Of a stretch of 64,000 nucleotides of DNA, positions 35,513 to 45,107 are shown piece by piece. Positions within the stretch are counted from its first letter, which is position 1, and each line of letters begins with the position of its first letter. Source of the DNA: Paenibacillus turpanensis (GTDB lineage Bacteria > Bacillota > Bacilli > Paenibacillales > YIM-B00363); NCBI RefSeq assembly GCF_011421635.1, contig NZ_WTLI01000002.1, forward strand, positions 186,347-250,346, in the 5' to 3' direction. The position numbers were made by a program, and so were the translations under genes. Below the pieces are notes generated by a model, which had not been told where the DNA came from, searched no databases, and worked only from the letters and a program-made list of their open reading frames with translations.

Positions 35513-35557
35513 AAAAAGCGGACCGGACAAGGACGATGCCTCCGGTAACCGCTTTTT
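35512..35557. terminator. Bidirectional terminator
   Basis: Outer stem AAAAAGCGG/CCGCTTTTT with an inner ACCGGA/TCCGGT pair; T runs on both strands. It lies between the converging DUF421 and aminopeptidase genes and touches the DUF421 stop codon. Confidence 0.75.
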
Positions 35558-35562
35558 GTTCG

Positions 35563-36678
35563 TTACTTCAAGTTTTCTGGATTCAGCGCTTGAAGCTCAG
35601 GGATAACAAACCGACCGTCCTTACGGATCAGCACGCCGTCAAAATAAATTTCGCCGCCGCCGTAATCCGGACGCTGAATTTGCACCATGTCCCAATGGAC
35701 GGAAGAACGATTGCCGTTATCCGCATCCTCATATGCCTTACCTGGGGTAAAGTGGAAGCTTCCGTCAATCTTCTCGTCAAAAAGGATGTCGCGCATCGGC
35801 TTTTGAATAAACGGATTTACGCCAATTGCGAATTCTCCGATAAATCGAGCGCCCTCATCCGTGTCCAAAATATCATTCAACCGCTTCGTATCGCTGCTTG
35901 TCGCCTCAACAATTTTTCCGTTTTCGAAGCGAAGCTTTACATTCTCAAAATTCGAGCCTTCGTACACCGTTGGCGTGTTGTAGGTGATCGTGCCGTTTAC
36001 GGAATTTTTCACTGGCGCCGTGAACACCTCGCCGTCCGGGATATTGTTTGCGCCTGCACATTTGATCGCCGGAATGCCTTTTATCGAAAAGGTCAGGTCC
36101 GTGCCAGGTGCTGTAATTCGGACTTGATCGGTCCGCTGCATCAAATCCACAAGAGGATCCATCGCCTCCGACATTTTACCATAATCCAAATTGCACACTT
36201 TAAAATAAAAATCCTCGAACGCTTCCGTGCTCATGCCGGCCATTTGCGCCATATTCGGACTCGGGTAGCGCATCACGCACCACTTGGTATTATTAATTCG
36301 TTCGTCGTATACCGGACGCTGTGCAAAGCTGAGGAACGCCTGCATCTGCTTTTCGGGCACATCGGACAGCTCGGATACGTTATCTCCACTGCGGACAGCC
36401 ACATAAGCGTCCATTTGCTTCATCCGGTACAGGTCAAATTCAGCCTGCTTTTTATATTGCTCTTCGCCCGCTTTCATGTACAACGAACGGTTTAACGATG
36501 GGTCCTGGATATGTACAAATGGCTGCGCACCGATGGCGTAAGCTTCTTCGATAAAGCATTTTGCAACCTCATGATCTTTCAGCCCGATTAAATCGATCAG
36601 CAGCTTTTCGCCTGGCTGAAGCCGAACAGAATAATTCAAAATATTTTTCGCAAAGGTGACGAAACGAGGGTCTCTCAA
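35563..36678 (-). CDS. M29-family aminopeptidase
   Basis: Metallo-aminopeptidase (371 aa) of the thermophilic aminopeptidase T/AmpS/PepS family that removes N-terminal residues from peptides in the cytoplasm. Metal-site motifs are IPDGEVFTAPV (Glu), IGEFAIGVN (Glu), and SSVHWDMVQI (His, Asp). The N-terminal domain has VRLQPGEKLLID. The start is TTG at 36678, preceded by GGAGGAAATACG. The gene is alone, between terminator-bounded neighbours. Confidence 0.92.
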   Translation of the reverse strand: MRDPRFVTFAKNILNYSVRLQPGEKLLIDLIGLKDHEVAKCFIEEAYAIGAQPFVHIQDPSLNRSLYMKAGEEQYKKQAEFDLYRMKQMDAYVAVRSGDNVSELSDVPEKQMQAFLSFAQRPVYDERINNTKWCVMRYPSPNMAQMAGMSTEAFEDFYFKVCNLDYGKMSEAMDPLVDLMQRTDQVRITAPGTDLTFSIKGIPAIKCAGANNIPDGEVFTAPVKNSVNGTITYNTPTVYEGSNFENVKLRFENGKIVEATSSDTKRLNDILDTDEGARFIGEFAIGVNPFIQKPMRDILFDEKIDGSFHFTPGKAYEDADNGNRSSVHWDMVQIQRPDYGGGEIYFDGVLIRKDGRFVIPELQALNPENLK

Positions 36679-36733
36679 CGTATTTCCTCCTACGGCTTGG
36701 AATAGTTAACCAGTGTTTGATTTTTTCATTTTA

Positions 36734-37684
36734 TCATGATTGAGGCGCCATCGCCACGTAAAGCGCCATTAAACCGAACAACAGTAGGCAAAAATTAACT
36801 AATACAAACAAGTATCGCAGTCCCGGAGAGCGATGAAATTGAAACGGAGTTTTAAAAGTCCCTTCTCCTTCGATAAGAAACATAATGAGCAGGGTGTGAA
36901 CGATCGTATGCCCGACAATTTCTTTAAAGCCGAACACCGTTGTTGTTGCAATAAATACAAGCGTCACTACGATCGAAATGAACCGGCTTAAGATTCCCAC
37001 AATGAATGTCCAAGCAAGCCCCATTTCAATAAATGCGGAGATCAGTACAAAATCCTCAACCGAAAAGCCGAAGGTCGGGATGCCGTGCCCAACCACGATA
37101 TCGTAGGCAAGCTCCGGCATCGTCATTTTTTCCAAAGCAACCCAAGCTAGGGAAAGCCCCGTAAAAAAATATAAAGCCGGTGTTGCCGTGGGCCGAAGCT
37201 TCGTATTCCATACCACCAAAAAGTAAATGATGCCGACATAAAACACGTAGTCCAGCGCATGGAACAAGCCGTACTTAGCGATCGCTGTTCCGTACAGGAT
37301 ACTGAGGAACAGAGCGCTTAAAGGCAGCGTCCTTTGCAGCACGAGCCCCGCCAATACCAGCACCAGCAGCACCGTTATCCAAGGCTGGTCGGCCACAAGC
37401 TCAGGTGAAAGAAAGCTGTTCGTGATCAGCTGAAACACAATACTAAGCGCAAGCCCAATGCGCAGGATTGCTGCAATATACGGCTGAGCGCTGTCGAGCC
37501 TGCGATGAATCCCCGCAATGAAGGAAATTCGCTGCAGCGGTTCGTTAAACACAGCGGACAATAAAAGCCCTGCCAGCGTTACGCCGAGCCAAAACAAAAA
37601 CGAGCCCGTCACTACATCCGGCATGGGCAGCGGGTCCTGCCATTTTCCCGTAAACCATTTCACATGTGTATAGGCATGAATCAC
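36734..37684 (-). CDS. Polytopic membrane protein cotranscribed with truncated haemoglobin
   Basis: Protein of 316 aa with about eight hydrophobic segments and few charged loops. Conserved-looking patches are LAWVALEKMTMPELAYDIV and FSVEDFVLISAFIEMGLAWTFI, loosely like DoxX-type quinol-interacting membrane proteins, but I do not assign a family. It starts at GTG (37684), overlapping the haemoglobin stop as GTGA, so the two are translated together. A role in O2, NO or redox defence is inferred from that coupling. Confidence 0.75.
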   Translation of the reverse strand: MIHAYTHVKWFTGKWQDPLPMPDVVTGSFLFWLGVTLAGLLLSAVFNEPLQRISFIAGIHRRLDSAQPYIAAILRIGLALSIVFQLITNSFLSPELVADQPWITVLLVLVLAGLVLQRTLPLSALFLSILYGTAIAKYGLFHALDYVFYVGIIYFLVVWNTKLRPTATPALYFFTGLSLAWVALEKMTMPELAYDIVVGHGIPTFGFSVEDFVLISAFIEMGLAWTFIVGILSRFISIVVTLVFIATTTVFGFKEIVGHTIVHTLLIMFLIEGEGTFKTPFQFHRSPGLRYLFVLVNFCLLLFGLMALYVAMAPQS

Positions 37685-38097
37685 TGCGAAGCTTCGCCTC
37701 CCTCTGCTGTATTCACCATAAAGTGAGCAACCTGTGTTAACCGCTCGTACAAAAAGCTGCGCGCTTCCCCCTCCAAACCGATTTCATCCATCGCTCCACG
37801 CATGCACGAAAGCCAAGCTTCGGCCGCGGCCGGTGTGATTGGAAACCGCATATGGCGGGCGCGCATCATCGGATGTCCAAATTCCATCGTGAACAACGCA
37901 GGACCACCTGTAAATTGGGTCAAGAACATAAATTGCTTCCGTTTGATTTCTTCGAAACCACCGGTAAACAAGGGGCCGATAACCTCATTGACTGCCACAC
38001 GGTCGTAGAACGCATCCACCAAACGGCGTATTGTCGTTTCCCCGCCAATATGTTCATACAGGGTTATCGCTTGTCCATTTTCATGATTGTTTTCCAT
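37681..38097 (-). CDS. Group II truncated haemoglobin (YjbI type)
   Basis: Haem protein (138 aa) with the 2-on-2 globin fold. Features are LYEHIGGETTIRRLVDAFYDRV, FTGGFEEIKRKQFMFLTQFTGGP, the proximal His in GHPMMRARHMRFPI, and the group II Trp in AEAWLSCMRGAMDEIGL. It resembles B. subtilis YjbI and would bind O2 or NO and act in peroxide or NO chemistry. The ATG follows AGGAGAAG. It is followed by an overlapping membrane protein gene instead of the yjbH/spx-type neighbours of Bacillus. Confidence 0.94.
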   Translation of the reverse strand: MENNHENGQAITLYEHIGGETTIRRLVDAFYDRVAVNEVIGPLFTGGFEEIKRKQFMFLTQFTGGPALFTMEFGHPMMRARHMRFPITPAAAEAWLSCMRGAMDEIGLEGEARSFLYERLTQVAHFMVNTAEGGEASQ

Positions 38098-38159
38098 AGT
38101 CGTTTTCTTCTCCTATCCTATGGGGCTAGTATCCCCAGAAAATGCCTTTCTACCAAGAC

Positions 38160-38186
38160 AAAAAAAGAAGCGGCCCCGTCGGCCGC
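38160..38186 (-). terminator. Terminator of the polysaccharide deacetylase gene
   Basis: Stem GCGGCC/GGCCGC with a 5-nt loop, then TTCTTTTTTT on the minus strand, 4 nt after the stop codon. Confidence 0.8.
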
Positions 38187-38189
38187 CTA

Positions 38190-39509
38190 TCATTGCGCAG
38201 TTCGGGTAGCCGCCGATTCGGCCTGCGCCCCGTACCGTGCGGTAAGCTCAGTCATAGACATCGCTAAAATTTTCGGAACGAGCAGCTCGCTGCGTTCATG
38301 AAGACGTTCTTTCCCCCGTGGATGAATGACGTTCATAAGAAGTGTTAAATACCATTTCGATAAGACCGCAAATGTTCCTTTGGGCAGTTCAGTCACCGTA
38401 AAACCGAACTGCTCTACCCCCCGGTTAATCATCGTAACTCCGTACAATGCTTTAATTTGCGCGAGATCCGAACGCTGCCGCAGCATCACAACTAAGTGAG
38501 GCAAGGCCCGATCCATCGCTCGAATCAGCTGAATCGCCAAATGCATGGACGAACGGGATTTCGATCCAAGCTGATAAAGGATTCCGTTGTCGAGATGAAT
38601 TTCCGCCACCTTATCACCGCTCTGCAGCACTTCACCGTTGTTGAGACGGATCGGCGGACCGGAATACCTTGTTATCCGTAAATGCAGGAAGCTGTCCTTC
38701 GGCGACACGGGCTTGAGCTTAAATAAGACATGATAAACCTTTTCCCAGCCCAACCACAGCGAAACGAGCAATTCTTTTCCCAACAAGCTGAGACGTCCGG
38801 GTGCGGAGCTGCGATCCTGCACTAAGCTGTCTACACCGACAAAACGGTATCCCTGCCGAGTGACTTCGGGAATGTACTCCTCCAGCGCCTCAAGCATGTA
38901 CTTCGGTGCATCCTCATTTGCCCCAAAGGTAAGGCCGCAGTCGTGCAGAAGAATAATTTGACCGGCGCGGAGGCGCTTCAGCAGCCGCTCCTTCAAACGC
39001 TTCGTCCCGACCCTGCTCCTCCAATCTCCAACCATCACGGACCATAATACAATTTGGTAATGGTGGCGGGTGGCAAAATCGAAAAGATTTAAAATCCCCC
39101 AAGGCGGCCTGTAGAAAACAGGCTGAGCTCCTGTTATCGAATGGATGATCTCGGCTGTCTTCGCAATTTGCTGCTTAACGGTTTTTGGCTGCATTAGCCA
39201 ATTGCTGCGATGCGTATAGTTATGTATGCCGATGATATGACCTTCCTCGTGCATCCGTTTAATGATGTGGGGGTAAAGCTCAGCATTTCTGCCAATGATG
39301 AAAAACGTTGCCTTCACCTTGTGCCGTTTCAGCAAATCCAGAAGCATCGGCGTATAGACGGGGTCAGGGCCGTCGTCAAACGTCAGTGCGATGCCCGAAC
39401 CCACGCCTCCCCGTTTCAACACCCTGTAACCGAACAAACGGCTGACCAGCCCCGGCAAAAAGGCATATAACGAAAAGAAATAAAAGAGCCATATCAGCAG
39501 ATTGCCCAC
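38190..39509 (-). CDS. Polysaccharide deacetylase family protein with C-terminal extension
   Basis: Protein of 439 aa. A single N-terminal membrane helix is followed by a NodB domain (about residues 38-230) with all motifs: TFDDGPDP (catalytic Asp), GIHNYTHRS (metal His), RPPWG, DWRSRVGT and LLHDCG. It would remove acetyl groups from peptidoglycan or a related glycan outside the cell. The last 200 residues (from about 235) are a second domain of YkoP type, with VAEIHLDNG and LGSKSRSSMHLAIQ; its role is unknown. It is a single gene closed by a terminator. Confidence 0.9.
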   Translation of the reverse strand: MGNLLIWLFYFFSLYAFLPGLVSRLFGYRVLKRGGVGSGIALTFDDGPDPVYTPMLLDLLKRHKVKATFFIIGRNAELYPHIIKRMHEEGHIIGIHNYTHRSNWLMQPKTVKQQIAKTAEIIHSITGAQPVFYRPPWGILNLFDFATRHHYQIVLWSVMVGDWRSRVGTKRLKERLLKRLRAGQIILLHDCGLTFGANEDAPKYMLEALEEYIPEVTRQGYRFVGVDSLVQDRSSAPGRLSLLGKELLVSLWLGWEKVYHVLFKLKPVSPKDSFLHLRITRYSGPPIRLNNGEVLQSGDKVAEIHLDNGILYQLGSKSRSSMHLAIQLIRAMDRALPHLVVMLRQRSDLAQIKALYGVTMINRGVEQFGFTVTELPKGTFAVLSKWYLTLLMNVIHPRGKERLHERSELLVPKILAMSMTELTARYGAQAESAATRTAQ

Positions 39510-39545
39510 TGCTTGTTCTCCCTTCGTGGTGCGCTATCCTAGTCA

Positions 39546-41291
39546 TTATAGCCTACTTTTCAAGACAGAGACAATATCTTTCACCGCGGCCAAGGCCGCG
39601 CTCGCACTGTTCGGGCTGCGGTTTTCCTCAACGACAGCCAATGCGTAGCGCCTTCCCTTCACCTCTACCGTCCCGACAAACCACTGATGCACCCGATCCG
39701 AACCGCCGCCAACCTGGGCCGTTCCTGTTTTGCCGGAAACCGGCAGCATGCTGCTCTTCAGCGAGGATGCGGTACCATCGGTAACCGTCAGCCGCATCAT
39801 ACGGCGCAGTGCCGAGTAAGTCGCCTCCGACAAAGGCGAAATGCCTTCTCGCGCAGGCTGAGAAGGGAATCTGGCCTGCAGGCGTCCATCCGCATAGCGA
39901 ATTTCTTGAACGGCTCTCACTGCCTGGGGAGCTTTCCCCGCTGCGATGGAGGCGGCTGCATTTGCCGCCTGCAGCGGCGTAATCCGTACATCCCGCTGAC
40001 CGATGGCCGTTTGCAGCAGGATCCCTTCATCTGTTGTGCTTACGTCTCCGGCAAAAATCGTGCCGCTTTCCTCCTCGGCAAATTGAACGAGCGGCTGCCC
40101 ATCGCGGAACGCATCGGTTTTCCATCCGACCGGATGAACCAGCCCCAGCTGTTCCGCCGCGCGCGATACAGCGCCTTCCGGAAGCCTAAGCATGACCTTG
40201 CCAAACACAATGTTGCACGAATGCGCAAACGCTTCTTCGAAGCTAAGCTGTCCATGACCGCCTTTTTTCCAGCAGGAAAAGCCGTACTTGCCCCACTCCC
40301 CGCTGCATTCAAATTGCTCATCCGGCGAGACGACATGATGCTCGAGCGCCGCAGCCGCGACGGCAAGCTTAAAGACGGATCCCGGGGTAATTGCCTTTAA
40401 CGCGCGATTTGCCCAATGCTCGTCATCCGGATCGACGGATTCCGGTGTAAATTCAGGCACACTGGCCATAGCGGCAACGCTGCCGGTTTCCGCCTCCAGC
40501 ACTACTGCCGCTCCTTGCCGGATGCCATTACGCTGCAATATGCGTTCGACGTCCGCTTGAAGCTCCTTATTCAGTGTGGTCATGACCTTTAACGGATAAT
40601 AACTGCTTTGCGGCGCTGAATATCGCAAATCGAGTCCATGCATCGGCCTTCCTAAGCCATCGGTATAGAAGAATACCGTGGTTGGACCAATGCCATGAAG
40701 CAGCCGATCCAGCGAACGTTCCAGCCCCGATGCGCCCAAAGGACTCGATTCGCGCAAAATCCCTCGTTGAAGATCCTCCTTATACTGCTTTAGCAGGATC
40801 GGCTGCTCGCTCATATAACCGATTAGATGGGAAGCAAGCCCGTCCTGAGCGTAGCGCCGGTTCACCTCGACCACTCGGAGGCCGGGAAAATCCGCCTCCC
40901 GGATTTGGCGCTGCTGGTCTTTCGTCAAAGCTGCACTCCACATGGCCGGCTGCAGTGTTCTCTGTACCTCTTGGTAGAAGGTAATCCACTGCCGCACCGG
41001 AACGTTAAGCACCCGCGCTATGTCCTTGTGCTGCGAAGGCTGCAGCGAGCGCTGCTCTAGAACTGGAAAAAGCGCTGCCCGATGTTCCAGGTACCCGGTC
41101 AACGGAGCGCCGCTCTGATCGTAAAACTGCGCCCGCCCGGTATCCAAAATAAAACCGGCTTTCCGCTGGTCAACGGATGCCCTCGATAAAAGAGCCGTGC
41201 CCGCGGTTTGCAGCCAAAGCAGCCTCCCCGCGAGCACGGCAAAAACGATGCATATAGATAGAAGTGCAATAAATATTCGGTGCTGGCGCAT
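39546..41291 (-). CDS. Class B penicillin-binding protein (transpeptidase)
   Basis: Cell-wall transpeptidase of 581 aa: N-terminal membrane helix (about residues 7-27), PBP dimer domain, and transpeptidase domain with the SxxK motif TPGSVFKLA, SxN motif HSCN and KTG motif SGKTGTAQVGG. It belongs to the FtsI/PbpA/SpoVD group, but lacks PASTA domains and does not sit in a division cluster. It may be a sporulation or accessory PBP. The ATG follows AAGGGTGATTCCGA. Confidence 0.92.
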   Translation of the reverse strand: MRQHRIFIALLSICIVFAVLAGRLLWLQTAGTALLSRASVDQRKAGFILDTGRAQFYDQSGAPLTGYLEHRAALFPVLEQRSLQPSQHKDIARVLNVPVRQWITFYQEVQRTLQPAMWSAALTKDQQRQIREADFPGLRVVEVNRRYAQDGLASHLIGYMSEQPILLKQYKEDLQRGILRESSPLGASGLERSLDRLLHGIGPTTVFFYTDGLGRPMHGLDLRYSAPQSSYYPLKVMTTLNKELQADVERILQRNGIRQGAAVVLEAETGSVAAMASVPEFTPESVDPDDEHWANRALKAITPGSVFKLAVAAAALEHHVVSPDEQFECSGEWGKYGFSCWKKGGHGQLSFEEAFAHSCNIVFGKVMLRLPEGAVSRAAEQLGLVHPVGWKTDAFRDGQPLVQFAEEESGTIFAGDVSTTDEGILLQTAIGQRDVRITPLQAANAAASIAAGKAPQAVRAVQEIRYADGRLQARFPSQPAREGISPLSEATYSALRRMMRLTVTDGTASSLKSSMLPVSGKTGTAQVGGGSDRVHQWFVGTVEVKGRRYALAVVEENRSPNSASAALAAVKDIVSVLKSRL

Positions 41292-41362
41292 TCGGAATCA
41301 CCCTTCGGATCAAGAAATATCCGTTCCAGTTTTTCCTAGCCGCCTCCCGATTATGCATGCCA

Positions 41363-43594
41363 TTACGATACTTTAAACTGGGACAACGATTCGCGCAGCG
41401 TAACCGACACCGATTCCAGCTTGTCCGACAAACGTACCAGGCCTTCACTGATGCTCAGCTGCTCCGTGCTCAGCGACGCCACCTCTTGTGAGGTTGCAGA
41501 CGACTCTTCGGCCACAGCGCTTACGTTACTCATTGCATCCGTCAGAACGCGCTGCGATTTCTCCAGGTCAGATACCGATCCAGTCACCTCATCCAGCTGC
41601 GTTACGAGGCCGGCCATCCGTTCCTCCACTTGGTCAAAGATCTCGCTCGCTTCTTTCACGGATTGAATTTGCTGCTGGAACATCGGATAAGCTTCCGTAA
41701 GCACACTAACCGTCTCATCGATTTCCACTTGAATCTTATCCGTAATTTGTCCGACGACATCGATGGACTCCCTCGATTGATCCGCAAGCTTGCGAATTTC
41801 ATCGGCAACGACCATGAAGCCTCTACCGGCTGCACCAGCCCGAGCCGCCTCGATCGTGGCATTCAGGGACAAAATATTGGTCTGCTTCGAGATCCCAGTC
41901 AGCATCTCCAAAATTTTACGAATCGACTGTGTGCTTTCCTTGAGCTTATCGACCTTCTCCACCATGGAACGGGTCATTTCCTCTGTCTGATTCGTCTTCG
42001 CCGTTAATTCCACCATGTAGACTGTTCCCTTGGAGCTTGCCTGCTGGACTTCTTGGGAAGCGCCGGCCATATGCGCATTCGCGCTCACTACCTGCTTGAC
42101 ACGGGTCTCAATCATGGTCGTTAAATCCATGCCGCGCTCTGCTTCCGTAGCCAAGCTGGACGCGCCGCTTGCGATTTCTTCCGTAGCGACTGATATTTCC
42201 CGGGCCGATATCGCCGTTTTCTTCGATACATCGGAAAGCTCGCCAGCCGTATCCAGCACGCTTTGTGCCGTATTCGCCGTTTGCTGCAGCAGCAGCGTAA
42301 TCTTGTCCATCATTTGATTGAAGCTGTCTCCGACAAGACCGATCTCATCTTCACGCTTGAAGTTCGAGCGAACCGTCAGGTCGCCCTGCTCTCCCTGCTG
42401 CATAAGCTCTTTAAGCTGTACAAGAGGAGTACCGATCCGGCGTGCAACCAGAAAACCAATGGCAACAGCCATGATCGCAGCGATAACGGCAATGATCATT
42501 GTCAAAGTAAATATGGACTGCGCTTCTTTCACGAGTACGTTCACCGGAATCTGACCGACCAGCGTCCAGCCTGTGGATTCCGACGGATCAAACACAATCA
42601 GCTTTCCGTCCTGTTTGCTCTCTCCTGGTACATCCTCGGAGTCCGCTTTTAATTCGATGCTTGATGCAGAGCCAATCTGATCGACATGAGAGGACAATAT
42701 AATGTTATTGCTCGTACCAACCATGAAAATTTCGCTGCCCTCGCCCAAATTTACAGATTCGATCTCCTTCGAAAGCATATCGAGCTTAATTTCAAGGAAC
42801 ATCACATAATCGCCGGAGCCTGAATTTGCGTCCTTAATGACTCTAGCCGCACCGAAAGTAGGACTATTCTTTACGATATGACCCTCTTTCTTCGTTTCGA
42901 CCCAATACAGCTTTCCATCGAGCTCCTTGGTTTTTTGGAACCACGGCTCATTTGACATGTCAAAACTGGAAATCGATCCGGAGCTGTACAGGTTACGCAG
43001 CTCGGGCTTTAAAGAGATCATATAAATGCCACTGATTGAATTATTCGAAAACATAAAGGAGCTTAGCTTCTCTTCAACGGCTTTTCCCGCCAGCATCTTA
43101 TCGTAATCCGAAAAATTTGGATCCTTCATATTTGCTAAATTACCCTTGATTTGCGGATCAAGAAAAATTTGAAATGAGAGCTGATCAAATTGTTTAAAAA
43201 TTAAATCAAGCTTTTCTGCAGATTGCGTGATCGTTTGGTGAGAGGCGCCGGCTACCTTCTCCTCAATAATCGATTTCGATTTCGAATAGGATAGCAAACC
43301 GACTGTCAACACACAGATCAGGATGCTTGCTAAAAATAACACAAAAAGCTGTGTTCCAACGGATTTTAGCGGGTTGAAGCCCTTCATAGAAGAAAGCTTC
43401 ACTTCTCCGTTCTTTTGGAGGAGCTTCTGAAGTAATGGCTTTGTGCGCTCCGGAATCCGAGCCTTCCGTACGAGTGCTGCTGTCTGCTTTGCAGCGCTTA
43501 CAAGAGCTCGACCCCATTTCACATTCGATAATTTTGAAAGTTTCTCTTTTGGAAGTTTAAATTTAAATTGAATCCGTGGAAGTTTGCGTTTCAT
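41363..43594 (-). CDS. Methyl-accepting chemotaxis protein with dCache sensor
   Basis: Chemoreceptor of 743 aa. It has a charged, Lys-rich N-terminal extension of about 75 residues, then a membrane helix (about 84-105, [20 protein letters not shown]), a long outside dCache sensor domain to about residue 355, a second helix, HAMP, and the signalling domain with [21 protein letters not shown]. The long cytoplasmic extension before the first helix is unusual for this class. The ATG has CGGGAGGC before it. The ligand is unknown. Confidence 0.92.
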   Translation of the reverse strand: MKRKLPRIQFKFKLPKEKLSKLSNVKWGRALVSAAKQTAALVRKARIPERTKPLLQKLLQKNGEVKLSSMKGFNPLKSVGTQLFVLFLASILICVLTVGLLSYSKSKSIIEEKVAGASHQTITQSAEKLDLIFKQFDQLSFQIFLDPQIKGNLANMKDPNFSDYDKMLAGKAVEEKLSSFMFSNNSISGIYMISLKPELRNLYSSGSISSFDMSNEPWFQKTKELDGKLYWVETKKEGHIVKNSPTFGAARVIKDANSGSGDYVMFLEIKLDMLSKEIESVNLGEGSEIFMVGTSNNIILSSHVDQIGSASSIELKADSEDVPGESKQDGKLIVFDPSESTGWTLVGQIPVNVLVKEAQSIFTLTMIIAVIAAIMAVAIGFLVARRIGTPLVQLKELMQQGEQGDLTVRSNFKREDEIGLVGDSFNQMMDKITLLLQQTANTAQSVLDTAGELSDVSKKTAISAREISVATEEIASGASSLATEAERGMDLTTMIETRVKQVVSANAHMAGASQEVQQASSKGTVYMVELTAKTNQTEEMTRSMVEKVDKLKESTQSIRKILEMLTGISKQTNILSLNATIEAARAGAAGRGFMVVADEIRKLADQSRESIDVVGQITDKIQVEIDETVSVLTEAYPMFQQQIQSVKEASEIFDQVEERMAGLVTQLDEVTGSVSDLEKSQRVLTDAMSNVSAVAEESSATSQEVASLSTEQLSISEGLVRLSDKLESVSVTLRESLSQFKVS

Positions 43595-43782
43595 AAAAGC
43601 CTCCCGTTTGCCTATGTATGGATGAAACCACTTACATCTGTCACTATTATAAACGCATTTTTCGACATTGGATACTATTTTATTTCATGAATTCGTATTT
43701 CCTGTAAGTGGAACCCCACTTTTTGGAAATAAATAAGGGAAAAAGCACTACAATACTGATCCGTTTTTCCTGTAATTGGCAC

Positions 43783-43814
43783 AAAAAAACCGTGGCTTCG
43801 CAGCCGCGGTTTTG
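43783..43814 (-). terminator. Terminator after trhP2
   Basis: Stem CCGTGGC/GCCGCGG with loop TTCGCA and a run of seven T on the minus strand; it ends the mltG-trhP1-trhP2 unit. The rest of 43595-43822 holds TATAAT at 43646-43651 (minus strand), a possible -10 of the MCP gene, and no other feature. Confidence 0.7.
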
Positions 43815-43822
43815 GAAAGGAC

Positions 43823-45085
43823 CTATATTTTCTTGCGCATCATGTCGAATGGTTTCACCGGCTGCTTCACTTTAATCCGCAGCAGCTGCATCGGGTGGCG
43901 GGCAACGGACAACGGTTCCCCCGTTTCATGATCCCACATTTCCTCAACCTGCTGCTTAAAGGTGTCCGCTCCCGGGGAAACAAACTCCACCTCGGCGCCG
44001 ATGCGGAAATGGTTGCGCTGCTCTACGATCGCCACGCCCGCCGCCTCGTCATACCCGCGCACAACGCCGGCAAAGTCGTAAGGCGCTGCTTTCTCTTCCG
44101 GACCGTAAATATGGTCCTCATGATCCGGCTCGTCAAAGAAGAAGCCTGTATTCACCGGACGGTTAGCCGCCTTCTGAATTTCCTCCAGCCATTCTTGCTT
44201 CAGCGTATAATTTTCCGGATCAGCCATATACGAATCGATCGCCTGCCGATAAGCATTAACGACCGAAGCGACGTAATGGATGCTCTTCATCCGTCCCTCG
44301 ATTTTGAAGCTGTCCACGCCCGCTTCGATCAGCTCTGGAAGATGCTCGATCATGCACAAATCCTTAGAGCCCATCGTGAACGCATCGCTGCCTTCTTCGA
44401 AAAGCGGCGCATCCTCTTGGAACAGATCATACTTCCAGCGGCACGACTGCGAGCAGCCGCCCCGGTTCGAATCACGGTCTGTAAAATGGTTAGACAGCAC
44501 GCAGCGCCCCGACCAGGAGGAGCACATCGCCCCATGGATGAACGCTTCGATTTCAATATCGACTTTATTTTTAATTTCAACAATGTCTTCTAAACTCGTC
44601 TCGCGGGCAAGTACGACGCGCGGAAGCCCTTCTTCTTTCCAAAACTGCACCGTTCTCCAGTTCATCGTCGACTGCTGTGTGCTCAAATGCACCTCGAGGC
44701 CCGGTACCGCATTCAGCGCGACCTGAACGATTGCAGGATCGGCTACGATAATCGCGGCGATGCCCGCTTCATACAAGTTGCGGAGATACTCCTCGACCCC
44801 CGGAAGATCCTCGTTATGAGCATAAATATTCGTAGCGACAAACACCTTCGCCCCATATTGCTTCGCAAATTCGACTCCCTCGCGCATTTCCTCGAAGCTA
44901 AAGTTATCCGCATTGGAACGAAGCCCATACTGCTGACCGCCGATATATACCGCATCCGCACCATAGTGTACGGCAAATTTCAATTTCTCTAAATTTCCGG
45001 CCGGTGCCAGCAGCTCCGGCTTTTCCAGACGCATCCGCTTCCCTGTACCGGCCTTTTTGCTTGAATTTTCTGTAGATGATACCAC
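43823..45085 (-). CDS. trhP2: U32 family protein, tRNA 5-hydroxyuridine synthesis
   Basis: Protein of 420 aa, homologue of B. subtilis YrrO/TrhP2, which with TrhP1 makes 5-hydroxyuridine at the tRNA wobble base using prephenate. The U32 signature EAFIHGAMCSSWSGRCVLSN is present, followed by the Cys-rich RGGCSQSCRW iron-sulfur region. N-terminal LEKPELLAPAGNLEKL is also typical. The start is GTG at 45085 after AGAGGTGAGGG. It lies directly after trhP1. Confidence 0.92.
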   Translation of the reverse strand: MVSSTENSSKKAGTGKRMRLEKPELLAPAGNLEKLKFAVHYGADAVYIGGQQYGLRSNADNFSFEEMREGVEFAKQYGAKVFVATNIYAHNEDLPGVEEYLRNLYEAGIAAIIVADPAIVQVALNAVPGLEVHLSTQQSTMNWRTVQFWKEEGLPRVVLARETSLEDIVEIKNKVDIEIEAFIHGAMCSSWSGRCVLSNHFTDRDSNRGGCSQSCRWKYDLFQEDAPLFEEGSDAFTMGSKDLCMIEHLPELIEAGVDSFKIEGRMKSIHYVASVVNAYRQAIDSYMADPENYTLKQEWLEEIQKAANRPVNTGFFFDEPDHEDHIYGPEEKAAPYDFAGVVRGYDEAAGVAIVEQRNHFRIGAEVEFVSPGADTFKQQVEEMWDHETGEPLSVARHPMQLLRIKVKQPVKPFDMMRKKI

Positions 45086-45107
45086 AGGCCCTCACCTCTT
45101 TCTTTTC

